From Bacteroidia bacterium (lineage in GTDB: Bacteria > Bacteroidota > Bacteroidia > Bacteroidales > Azobacteroidaceae), in assembly GCA_025999935.1 (NCBI GenBank), contig BNXY01000079.1, positions 1-8,034 on the forward strand: a stretch of 8,034 bases of DNA, given 5' to 3'. Shown in pieces: positions 1 through 6,829 of this stretch. The notes under the pieces were generated by a model. The model ran no database searches and had not been told where the DNA came from. It was given only the letters and a program-made list of their open reading frames with translations. The first letter of the stretch is position 1; each line of letters starts with the position of its first letter. Both the position numbers and the translations under genes were made by a program.

Positions 1-2
1 AG

Positions 3-137
3 TTTAATATTGAAGGATATCAACCGAATTTTTATGATTTACATATAACAGAAATACATTTTTATCACAATTTGGTTTTTATATATAAAAATAGGAATGA
101 AGAATATTCAAATATTCTGAAGTCAAGTAAAGTATAA
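3..137 (+). CDS. C-terminal fragment of an unidentified protein (5' end outside window)
   Basis: The third forward frame is open from the left edge to a TAA at 135-137, giving 44 residues that begin FNIEGYQPNFYD and end SNILKSSKV. The other two forward frames stop early (TAA at 46-48 and near position 5). The composition, rich in aromatic residues with alternating hydrophobic strands (for example HNLVFIYKN), looks like the terminal beta strands of a small globular enzyme. It faintly recalls the end of a GNAT-type acetyltransferase, but that is too weak to use as a call. The gene lies 31 nt upstream of the first glycosyltransferase on the same strand, with no promoter recognisable between them, so it is probably an earlier member of the same polysaccharide operon. 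Function unknown. Confidence 0.6.
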   Translation, partial: FNIEGYQPNFYDLHITEIHFYHNLVFIYKNRNEEYSNILKSSKV

Positions 138-168
138 TTCGCTGAAATCTTAAATCAAACTGTTCCGT

Positions 169-1302
169 ATGAAAATTATTCAAATAGGGAATTTTCCATT
201 AAACTGTTGTACAATCAAGGGGGGAGTTGAAGCTTCTATCTTTGGGATAACAAAAGCTTTAGCTAAAAATAACGATGTGAAAATAATTTCATTTCCTAAC
301 AAATTGATTGAAAAAGACACCGCTGTTTCTCATGAGGATTTTCAAGTCTATTATTTATCCAACCCCTATAAATATAATTTTTTAAGCATTTTTCGGATCA
401 ATACGTTTATTTCGATACTCAAAGCATTCCGACCGGATGTTGTTCACATTCACGAAAGTACGCTTTTGTGTCTGGTTATACTGATCTATTTAAGAACTAA
501 GAAGATAAACACGGTAGTTACAATTCACGGCGTGTTTTATCGTGAAACCTGGAAGAATTTTAAACGGATAAAAACAGTTTCCAATTTTTTGAAATTTGTT
601 TACTATTCTTTGGCTGAATATATGGTATTGCTATTGGCAAAAAAAATAATTGTTGATACAAAATATGTTTCGGACTCTTTGTCAAAACTGAAAAAAAAGA
701 ATTATTTTATTATTCCTCAAGGAGTTAATGATTCGTATTTTAAATTGGAAGATAAATACGAAATAAATCGGATTATTTCGATTGCTTCCATTTCCCACCG
801 AAAGGGACATGAATATTCAATACGGGCGATTGAAATCTTAAAAAATGAATTTCCGGATATTGTTTTTCACATTGTGGGTTCTGTTTCCGGAGAGCACCAA
901 CTCTATTATACGTATTTGCTCCGGTTGATAGGAGAAAAAAAAATGGAGAAAAATGTAATCATCACTCCTAATCTTCATAGTGAAGCATTGATTCAATTAT
1001 TGGAGAAAAGCAATATTTTTATACTTCACAGCTATGAAGAATCGCAAGGAATAGCCATCTGCGAAGCCATGGCTGCTGGAAAACCCGTTGTTGCTACAAA
1101 AATCGGTGGAATTCCATACGTTGTAGAAGAGGATGTAAATGGTAAATTATGTACTTTCGGTGATATTGAAACTTTTGCCGATAATATTAAAACATTGCTT
1201 GTAAACAATCAATTAAGAAATTCTATGGGAAATGCAAGCAGGAAAATGTCAAAAGAATACGCATGGAATATAATCGCCGATAAAATATTAAAACTTTATT
1301 GA
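169..1302 (+). CDS. GT4-type glycosyltransferase (GT-B fold)
   Basis: This 377-residue protein has the length and two-domain layout of a retaining family GT4 enzyme, which moves a sugar from a nucleotide donor to a lipid-linked acceptor at the cytoplasmic side of the inner membrane. The N-terminal acceptor domain has a glycine-rich loop (KGGVEASI, residues 17-24) and the strand-loop PDVVHIHES (89-97). The C-terminal donor domain opens with SISHRKGHEYSIRA (207-220) and carries the EX7E nucleotide-sugar motif, E291 to E299, followed by AMAAGKPVVATKIGGIP. No transmembrane helix or signal peptide is evident. The ATG follows an A-rich leader without Shine-Dalgarno. The stop is 7 nt from the next start, indicating co-transcription. 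The gene is AT-rich (about 27-30% GC in two hand-counted rows). Donor and acceptor sugars cannot be told from sequence. Confidence 0.9.
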   Translation: MKIIQIGNFPLNCCTIKGGVEASIFGITKALAKNNDVKIISFPNKLIEKDTAVSHEDFQVYYLSNPYKYNFLSIFRINTFISILKAFRPDVVHIHESTLLCLVILIYLRTKKINTVVTIHGVFYRETWKNFKRIKTVSNFLKFVYYSLAEYMVLLLAKKIIVDTKYVSDSLSKLKKKNYFIIPQGVNDSYFKLEDKYEINRIISIASISHRKGHEYSIRAIEILKNEFPDIVFHIVGSVSGEHQLYYTYLLRLIGEKKMEKNVIITPNLHSEALIQLLEKSNIFILHSYEESQGIAICEAMAAGKPVVATKIGGIPYVVEEDVNGKLCTFGDIETFADNIKTLLVNNQLRNSMGNASRKMSKEYAWNIIADKILKLY

Positions 1303-1309
1303 AATTTTT

Positions 1310-2374
1310 ATGAATATTCTGTTTCTTCCGAATTGGACGGTTTACGAACGAGATGAAGACGATATAACGCTACAATCTACCGACAAATACGTCAGCGGAG
1401 AAAAATATTGGTTTTTTAAATATTTTCCGGAAGATACTCAGGTGGATGTTATTGATATTCAAGCTCGGAATATTTTACATTGGATAGAGAAAAAAATGCG
1501 GTTTTATATTTGGCAATCTGTTTTGGCTTTTAAAAAACGCCGTCAATACGATGTTGTCATTTCTCATGGCGCTCAAAGCGGTTTGATGTATGCTTTACTT
1601 TGTACCTTATTTGACAGAAAAGGGCCTAAGCATATTATTTTTGACATTGGCGGAATGAATGGAGGTAAAAGTTTGAAAATTGAGAATAGTTTGATTAATT
1701 TTGCACTGAAAAGTAAACCGTATATCATCTGTCATTCAAAAATAATTATTGAAAATTATCGAAAGACTTTTCAAGAGTTGATTCCGCGCACCCGGTTTAT
1801 TCCTTTTGGCATCAATCCGGAAGAATTTGCCCCATCTCTTAGTATTGTTGAAGAAAATCATGTGTTTTCGTTTGGCTATTTGTCGCGCGATTATAAAACA
1901 TTAATGAAGGCCTGGGAAAATATTCCGAACACGAGCATGAAATTAAGGATAGCCGGTTTTTTCCCGTTAGATAAGGTGGCGGATAATGTCGAATATATCG
2001 GAAAAATCTCTATTGACAGGTTGAAGAAGGAAATTCAAGCATCTAAATTTGTTGTATTGCCCATGCCTGTTTACAATTTTTCTTATGGACAAATGAGTTT
2101 TTTACAGTCTATGTGTTTGGGAAAAACAATTATTGTTACAAGAACACCCGGTTCTGTAGATTATATACAAGACGGAAACGGCGCTTTCTTTGTAGAACCA
2201 TATAATGCAAGTGATTTAAAAAATAAAATAGAGATGCTTCTTTCGGACGAAGACTTGTTAAGAGCAAATAATCGGAAAGCCAGTTTGTTTGTCACGGAAC
2301 ATTTCACGGAAGAAAAAATGGCTAAAAACATTTATAAATATATTGAAACCATTTTACACGATAATGCACAATGA
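1310..2374 (+). CDS. Divergent GT4-like glycosyltransferase lacking EX7E glutamates
   Basis: A 354-residue GT-B type protein. The N-terminal half (MNILFLPNWT, then DVVISHGAQSG at 81-91) is atypical. The C-terminal half has recognisable donor-domain features: FGYLSRDYKTLMKAW (188-202), LRIAG (212-216) and LGKTIIVTRTPGSVDYI (270-286). Where classical GT4 enzymes have EX7E, this protein reads S258, YGQMSFL, Q266, so both acidic residues are replaced. The fourth glycosyltransferase in this window shows the same replacement and the same NRDY/SRDY and SDYI/VDYI landmarks, so the two are probably distant paralogues of one subfamily. The start is the first ATG after the previous stop, 7 nt away, with GAAATTTTT directly before it. 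The end overlaps the next gene by 4 nt (ATGA), suggesting coupled translation. Donor sugar unknown. Confidence 0.82.
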   Translation: MNILFLPNWTVYERDEDDITLQSTDKYVSGEKYWFFKYFPEDTQVDVIDIQARNILHWIEKKMRFYIWQSVLAFKKRRQYDVVISHGAQSGLMYALLCTLFDRKGPKHIIFDIGGMNGGKSLKIENSLINFALKSKPYIICHSKIIIENYRKTFQELIPRTRFIPFGINPEEFAPSLSIVEENHVFSFGYLSRDYKTLMKAWENIPNTSMKLRIAGFFPLDKVADNVEYIGKISIDRLKKEIQASKFVVLPMPVYNFSYGQMSFLQSMCLGKTIIVTRTPGSVDYIQDGNGAFFVEPYNASDLKNKIEMLLSDEDLLRANNRKASLFVTEHFTEEKMAKNIYKYIETILHDNAQ

Positions 2375-3564
2375 GAATATTGCTGGCAAATAAATTCTAT
2401 TATCATCGTGGCGGCGATTGTACTTACACCATAAACTTGGAGAGTTTATTGAAACAATACGGTCACGAAGTAGCCCTGTTTGCTATGCAGTATCCGGAAA
2501 ATATAGAAACGCCTTGGAGTGAATATTTTCCATCCGAAGTAAAATTTTCCGGCGGTGTAGAAAATGTGAAAGCGGCTCTTCGCCCGTTTGGAACAGGTGA
2601 AGTAAAGCAAGCATTTAATCGATTGCTGGACGATTTCAAACCGGATATCGTACATCTCAATAATATCCACAGCCAATTATCGCCGGTTGTCGCGGAGATT
2701 GCCAAAAAACGCGACATTCGGGTAGTGTGGACACTACATGATTATAAGCTGTTGTGTCCCCGTTACGACTGCTTACGAAACGAAAATGTGGTTTGCAAAA
2801 GCTGTTTTACGGATAAAAAACAAGTCTTGAAAAACAGATGTATGAAAAATTCACTTTCTGCAAGCATCATCGCCTACCTTGAAGCCGTCAAATGGAATCG
2901 GCAACAATTAGAAACCAGCACGGATGTTTTTATCTGTCCGAGCCGTTTTATGTACGATAAAATGATTCAAGGTGGATTTAATCCTGAAAAACTTTGCATC
3001 TTGCCTAATTGTGCGGACATTGATAAGGCTAAGCGGGAAAATTATTGCTACAAGGAAGACTATTATTGTTACCTTGGACGTATTTCCCATGAAAAAGGCG
3101 TGGAAACGTTGGTCAATGCCGCTAAACAATTGCCATATCATTTAAAAATTATAGGAGGAGGCCCTTTAAAAGAAATATTGGAAGAAAAATCAAAGGAATA
3201 TTCTAACATCGAATTTCTGGGATATAAATACTGGGAAGACATCAAAGAAATAGTGGGTAAAGCCCGTTTTACGGTAATCCCTTCCGAATGGTATGAAAAC
3301 TATCCTTTAAGTATCATTGAAAGTCTTTGTCTGGGTACGCCCGTTTTGGGCGCAAACATCGGCGGTATTCCCGAAATGATAGAAGAAGGAAAAACCGGAA
3401 TGCTTTTTGAATCGCGGAATGTAGAAAATTTGCGGGATAAAATTCAGGAAATAGTTGCGTTTGACTTTGATTATAAATGGATTGCAGAAAAATCTCAACA
3501 ACGTTATTCCGGAGAAATCCATTATAAAAAAGTAATGGATGTTTATCATAAAAATAATTTGTAA
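2371..3564 (+). CDS. GT4 glycosyltransferase with a cysteine-rich insert
   Basis: A 397-residue GT4 enzyme predicted to extend a lipid-linked glycan in the cytoplasm. Residues 1-22 hold the opening beta strand and glycine loop (NKFYYHRGGDCTY). PDIVHLNNIH (91-100) and TLHDYKLLCP (121-130) complete the acceptor domain. The segment from C129 to C157 contains five cysteines (129, 134, 142, 145, 157), including a CKSC pair, a pattern seen in a subset of bacterial GT4 proteins and possibly a metal site. The donor domain shows YLGRISHEKGVETLVNAA (234-251), IIGGGPL (260-266) and the EX7E motif E309 to E317, followed by LGTPVLGANIGGIPEMI. The start overlaps the preceding stop by 4 nt. GC is a little higher than in the two genes upstream (about 43% in one counted row). 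The specific linkage cannot be assigned. Confidence 0.92.
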   Translation: MRILLANKFYYHRGGDCTYTINLESLLKQYGHEVALFAMQYPENIETPWSEYFPSEVKFSGGVENVKAALRPFGTGEVKQAFNRLLDDFKPDIVHLNNIHSQLSPVVAEIAKKRDIRVVWTLHDYKLLCPRYDCLRNENVVCKSCFTDKKQVLKNRCMKNSLSASIIAYLEAVKWNRQQLETSTDVFICPSRFMYDKMIQGGFNPEKLCILPNCADIDKAKRENYCYKEDYYCYLGRISHEKGVETLVNAAKQLPYHLKIIGGGPLKEILEEKSKEYSNIEFLGYKYWEDIKEIVGKARFTVIPSEWYENYPLSIIESLCLGTPVLGANIGGIPEMIEEGKTGMLFESRNVENLRDKIQEIVAFDFDYKWIAEKSQQRYSGEIHYKKVMDVYHKNNL

Positions 3565-3568
3565 AAGG

Positions 3569-4609
3569 ATGCAACAGCCGGAAATAAATAAAAGAAAAAA
3601 TGGACTATTTATAGATATGCCTCTGGAGCCGGACTGGGAGTTTCACTTGGGACTTGAAGCCGAATCCGGTGAAACATGGGAAATTAAAAGTTATGTCAGC
3701 AATGAAGGACGAACCAATAAAATAGCCAACTTGATAAGATACGGCAAATATTTTTACTATTCGTTTCTAATTTTTTTGAACCGGAATAAACACGAAAAAA
3801 TACTTTGTTGGCAGCAATTTTACGGTTTGTTGCTCGTATTGTATTGCCGGATATTTCACGTGAAAAAAACCTTTCAGCTGGTTATCATGACTTTCATTTA
3901 CAAAAAGAAGTCGGGAATCATCGGCCACATTTATGATTCATTCATGCGTTATATCATTACGAGTAAGTATATTGACAGGCTGATTGTTTTCTCGAAACAG
4001 GAAGTAGCGTATTACGCTGAAAGGTTTGCATTGAATAAAAGTAAATTTGTTTATTTTCCATTAGGAATTGACAAAATAACTGGCCTGACGGACAATCAAG
4101 CCTTACGGGAAGAACAATATATTTTGTCGGTAGGCAGAAGTAACCGAGATTACGATTTCCTCTTGGAAGCTTTGAAAGGTTCCCCCTATGCTGTCAAGAT
4201 ATTGTCCAATACTCTTCACAAACCCTCTTTAGAGAAGATTGAAATATATAACAATGCTTTTAACGGAGACTACTTCAACTACCTATATAATTGCTTTTGT
4301 GTGGTTATTCCGTTGATAAATCCCAAAATATCGTCCGGGCAGTTGACGATACTCCAAGCGATGCAATTAGGAAAACCCGTCATTGTCACGGAATCGGAAG
4401 GAATATCCGACTATATCATTCATGGCTATAATGGGCTGATTATTAAGAAAGAAAAACAAGCATTATTAGTCACTCTGCAACGATTATATACTGATCCGGA
4501 ATTATGTAAATATTTATCAATCAATGGAAAATCCGAATCCGAAAAGTATTCCGTCAAACAATTGGGAATTAACGTTGCAAATGTAATATATTCAGATTTA
4601 TTCCGTTAA
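3569..4609 (+). CDS. Divergent GT4-like glycosyltransferase, SX7Q variant
   Basis: I start the protein at the ATG at 3569 (346 residues), which is 4 nt after the previous stop and preceded by AAAAGG. An in-frame ATG at 3539 would add ten residues but lies inside the preceding gene. Donor-domain landmarks are ILSVGRSNRDYDFLLEAL (185-202), SSGQLTILQAMQLGKPVIVT (255-274) and GISDYIIHGYNGLII (278-292). At the EX7E position it has S255 and Q263, like the second glycosyltransferase here. The N-terminal domain is less conserved, with a hydrophobic patch at about 62-70 and another around 84-95 that may be membrane-associating, although neither is a convincing transmembrane helix. The gene is AT-rich (30% GC in one counted row). 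It is the last gene of the low-GC block, and a small hairpin follows its stop. Substrate unknown. Confidence 0.82.
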   Translation: MQQPEINKRKNGLFIDMPLEPDWEFHLGLEAESGETWEIKSYVSNEGRTNKIANLIRYGKYFYYSFLIFLNRNKHEKILCWQQFYGLLLVLYCRIFHVKKTFQLVIMTFIYKKKSGIIGHIYDSFMRYIITSKYIDRLIVFSKQEVAYYAERFALNKSKFVYFPLGIDKITGLTDNQALREEQYILSVGRSNRDYDFLLEALKGSPYAVKILSNTLHKPSLEKIEIYNNAFNGDYFNYLYNCFCVVIPLINPKISSGQLTILQAMQLGKPVIVTESEGISDYIIHGYNGLIIKKEKQALLVTLQRLYTDPELCKYLSINGKSESEKYSVKQLGINVANVIYSDLFR

Positions 4610-4634
4610 TATTGTAAAATACAATAGAATTTTT
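4610..4634 (+). terminator. Weak AT-rich hairpin with short T-run, possible leaky terminator
   Basis: Directly after the stop of the preceding gene, TATTGTA (4610-4616) pairs perfectly with TACAATA (4620-4626) around an AAA loop, and GAATTTTT follows. The stem has only one G:C pair, so it would be unstable. It could be a partial terminator or attenuator, or may have no role. Its place between two blocks of different base composition makes it worth recording. Confidence 0.3.
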
Positions 4635-4672
4635 ATGCCTCAAATAGCTCAATTATGCCTCAAATAGCTCAA
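4633..4672 (+). repeat. Exact 20-bp tandem duplication covering the radical SAM start codon
   Basis: The 20-base unit TTATGCCTCAAATAGCTCAA occurs twice back to back, at 4633-4652 and 4653-4672, with no mismatch. Each copy contains an ATG (4635 and 4655). Because 20 is not a multiple of three, translation from the first ATG gives a 10-codon peptide (MPQIAQLCLK) ending at TAG 4665-4667, inside the second copy. Only the second ATG opens the radical SAM reading frame. The A/T-rich leader GAATTTTT sits immediately before the first copy, suggesting that the first ATG marks the original start position. Confidence 0.95.
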
Positions 4673-5725
4673 CCCACGGATATGTGCATCATTGTAACTT
4701 ATCGCTGTCCGATGCGTTGCAAGATGTGCGATATATGGGAACATCCGACGAAAAAGGAAGAAGAAATCACTCCGGACGAAATCCGGTTGCTTCCCCGTGT
4801 GAAATTTATCAATATTACCGGTGGCGAACCTTTTGTCAGGGAAGATTTGGAAGAAATAATCGAGATTTGTTTTACGAAATCGCCCCGGGTGGTCATCTCC
4901 ACTTCCGGCTGGCACGAAGACCGGCTCATCGCTTTGGCAAAGCGGTTCCCGAATATAGGCATCCGTATCAGCATTGAGGGGCTGGCTTGCAAAAACGATG
5001 AACTCCGCGGACGGCACGGCGGTTTCGACAAAGGCCTTCGCAGTTTGCTCATTCTGAAAGAAATGGGCGTGAAAGACATCGGTTTCGGCTGCACGGTTTC
5101 GAACAACAATTCCGCCGATATGCTTTCATTGTATCGCCTATCAAAATCGATCGGACTGGAATTTGCCACGGCGGCTTTCCACAACTCCTATTATTTTCAC
5201 AAATACGACAACAAAATTACCAACAAGGAAGAAGTTTGTGCTGACTTCGAAAAATTAGTGAACCTGCAACTGAAGGAAAACAATCCGAAATCGTGGTTTC
5301 GCGCGTTTTTCAATATGGGCTTGATTAACTATATCGAAGGCAACCGGCGCATGTTGCCCTGTGAAGCCGGATTGGTCAACTTTTTCGTGGAACCCTACGG
5401 CGATATTTATCCTTGCAATGGCTTGGAAGAAAAATACTGGATGGAAAAAATGGGAAATATTCGCGAAACGCCCGATTTTCAACAGATATGGAACAGCGAA
5501 CAAGCCGAAAAAGTACGCGCCATGGTACGCAAATGTCCCAAAAACTGCTGGATGGTAGGAACAGCCTCACCCGTGATGAAAAAGTATATTAAAGCGCCGC
5601 TAATCTGGTCTGCAAAAAATAAATTACGGAGTTTGGTCGGTAAACCGGCGGTATTGGACAAGTGTTATTATGAAGTGGGACAAGATCCACAACAAGGCGA
5701 TTTAAGGGAAAATATCGTTTTATGA
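4655..5725 (+). CDS. Radical SAM protein with Twitch/SPASM-like C-terminal domain
   Basis: A 356-residue radical SAM enzyme. The cluster-binding motif CX3CX2C is C18, C22 and C25 (CPMRCKMC), followed by DIW. The SAM-contacting GGEP is at 56-59, and SIEG (106-109) fits a later core strand. The C-terminal part has C236-X12-G249-X4-C254 (CEAG...PYGDIYPC) and then C294-X3-C298. This matches the first half of a SPASM domain and resembles the one-cluster Twitch form, so an auxiliary Fe-S cluster is likely. Such enzymes generate a 5'-deoxyadenosyl radical. Family members modify peptides or sugars, and with glycosyltransferases on both sides a sugar substrate is my inference, not shown. The stop overlaps the next glycosyltransferase start by 4 nt. 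Sampled GC is about 48%, well above the upstream genes. The start is complicated by the 20-bp duplication. Confidence 0.88.
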   Translation: MPQIAQPTDMCIIVTYRCPMRCKMCDIWEHPTKKEEEITPDEIRLLPRVKFINITGGEPFVREDLEEIIEICFTKSPRVVISTSGWHEDRLIALAKRFPNIGIRISIEGLACKNDELRGRHGGFDKGLRSLLILKEMGVKDIGFGCTVSNNNSADMLSLYRLSKSIGLEFATAAFHNSYYFHKYDNKITNKEEVCADFEKLVNLQLKENNPKSWFRAFFNMGLINYIEGNRRMLPCEAGLVNFFVEPYGDIYPCNGLEEKYWMEKMGNIRETPDFQQIWNSEQAEKVRAMVRKCPKNCWMVGTASPVMKKYIKAPLIWSAKNKLRSLVGKPAVLDKCYYEVGQDPQQGDLRENIVL

Positions 5726-6804
5726 AGATTGTCGTAACCGGTACACGTGGAATCCCCAACATCCTGGGCGGTGTTGAAACGCATTGCGAAGAGCTTTTCC
5801 CCCTGATTGCAGAAAAAGGCTTTGAGATTACATTGATTCGCCGGAAAAGTTACGCCAACGATGATTTAACGGAATACAAAGGTGTCCGGTTGTTGGACAT
5901 CGACGCGCCGCACAAAAAAGCCTTCGAAGCTTTTGTTCATACCGCACGGGCAGTATGGACAGCTCGATTCAGGTTTCATGCCGATATTATTCACATCCAT
6001 GCGGTAGGGCCGGCTTTGCTCGTTCCTTTGGCGCGCTTGCTGGGAATGAAAGTGGTATTTACTCACCACGGCCCTGACTACAACCGCGACAAATGGGGAA
6101 AACTTGCCCGATTCATGCTGCGTACAGGTGAACGCTTAGGCGTGAAATATGCCGATGAGATCATTGTTATTTCAAATGTAATCAACGATTTAATCCAAAA
6201 GAAATACAACAGGTGCGATGCACATGTAATTTACAACGGCGTTCCGAAACCGGTTTTTGTTACCCGCAACGATTACCTGGACACATGGGGAATCCAACCC
6301 GGACGATTCATATTCGCCATGGGTCGGTTTGTGCCGGAAAAAAATTTCCACCGGTTGATTCAAGCTTTTTCGTCCATCCGCCAAGATAAAATCAAATTGG
6401 TATTGGCCGGCGACGCGGATTTTGAAGATGACTATTCAAAGAGGCTGAAGGTGCAAGCAGCCCAAAACGGCGTTGTGCTTACAGGCTTTGTGAAAGGCGA
6501 TAAACTACAGACTTTACTCTCGAACGCTCGGACTTTTGTACTTCCGTCCTCGCACGAAGGTTTGCCGATTTCGTTATTGGAAGCCATGAGTTACGGCTTA
6601 CCGGTAATCGTGAGCGACATCCCCGCCAACAGGGAAGTCGGCTTGGACGAAAGCGTTTATTTCAAAGTGGAAGACTACAACCGCTTAACATTGCTTTTGG
6701 AAAATGCAATGCGGGAAACATTCTGGCCCATTCAATACTCCATGGAAAATTATCAATGGGAAACGATTGCAGTACAGACCATTGAAGTTTACAAGGATTT
6801 GTAA
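5722..6804 (+). CDS. GT4 glycosyltransferase with DUF1972-like N-terminus
   Basis: A 360-residue retaining GT4 enzyme. The N-terminus reads VVTGTRGIPNILGGVETH (4-21), the signature of the DUF1972-type acceptor domain found in several rhamnosyltransferase-like and related polysaccharide enzymes. HADIIHIHAVGP (86-97) and VVFTHHGPDYNRDKWG (111-126) follow. The donor domain begins FAMGRFVPEKNFHRLIQAF (198-216), then LVLAGDADF (226-234) and the EX7E motif E279 to E287, followed by AMSYGLPVIVSDIPANRE. It overlaps the radical SAM gene by 4 nt, so the two are probably translated together and may act on the same part of the glycan. GC is high for the window (about 57% in one counted row). It is the last + strand gene, and only 25 nt separate it from the convergent methyltransferase. 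The sugar is not predictable. Confidence 0.92.
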   Translation: MKIVVTGTRGIPNILGGVETHCEELFPLIAEKGFEITLIRRKSYANDDLTEYKGVRLLDIDAPHKKAFEAFVHTARAVWTARFRFHADIIHIHAVGPALLVPLARLLGMKVVFTHHGPDYNRDKWGKLARFMLRTGERLGVKYADEIIVISNVINDLIQKKYNRCDAHVIYNGVPKPVFVTRNDYLDTWGIQPGRFIFAMGRFVPEKNFHRLIQAFSSIRQDKIKLVLAGDADFEDDYSKRLKVQAAQNGVVLTGFVKGDKLQTLLSNARTFVLPSSHEGLPISLLEAMSYGLPVIVSDIPANREVGLDESVYFKVEDYNRLTLLLENAMRETFWPIQYSMENYQWETIAVQTIEVYKDL

Positions 6805-6829
6805 ATTCTGCTTTCTGCCCTTAATCCTA

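Noticed and set aside
101..118. Palindrome AGAATATT-CA-AATATTCT near the end of the partial upstream gene, as an operator
   Set aside because: It is short, entirely AT-rich apart from two pairs, and lies within coding sequence. Such matches are common at this base composition, and no promoter is seen beside it.
3539..3568. Upstream ATG extending the fourth glycosyltransferase by ten residues
   Set aside because: It lies inside the previous gene, adds a non-conserved IIKIICKR-like stretch, and the ATG at 3569 has a better-placed purine-rich leader right after the previous stop.
4607..4614. TAATATTG as a -7 promoter element for the radical SAM gene
   Set aside because: It has one mismatch to TAnnTTTG, and the nearest upstream TTG (4575-4577) is 29 nt away, outside the usual 19-21 nt spacing.
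4635..4667. 10-codon ORF (MPQIAQLCLK) just before the radical SAM gene as a RiPP precursor
   Set aside because: It is simply the first copy of the duplicated start region read into the second copy out of frame. It is too short and has no leader or core features. I found no other small precursor-like ORF near the radical SAM gene.
4649..5184. Long - strand reading frames (122 and 161 codons) opposite the radical SAM gene
   Set aside because: They lie entirely opposite a gene with clear motifs, their sequences show no recognisable domain, and they overlap each other. They are shadows of biased codon use.
6805..6829. Bidirectional terminator between the converging glycosyltransferase and methyltransferase genes
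   Set aside because: The 25-nt gap has no inverted repeat that would form a stem, only a TATTATTTTTT run at the end of the methyltransferase side.
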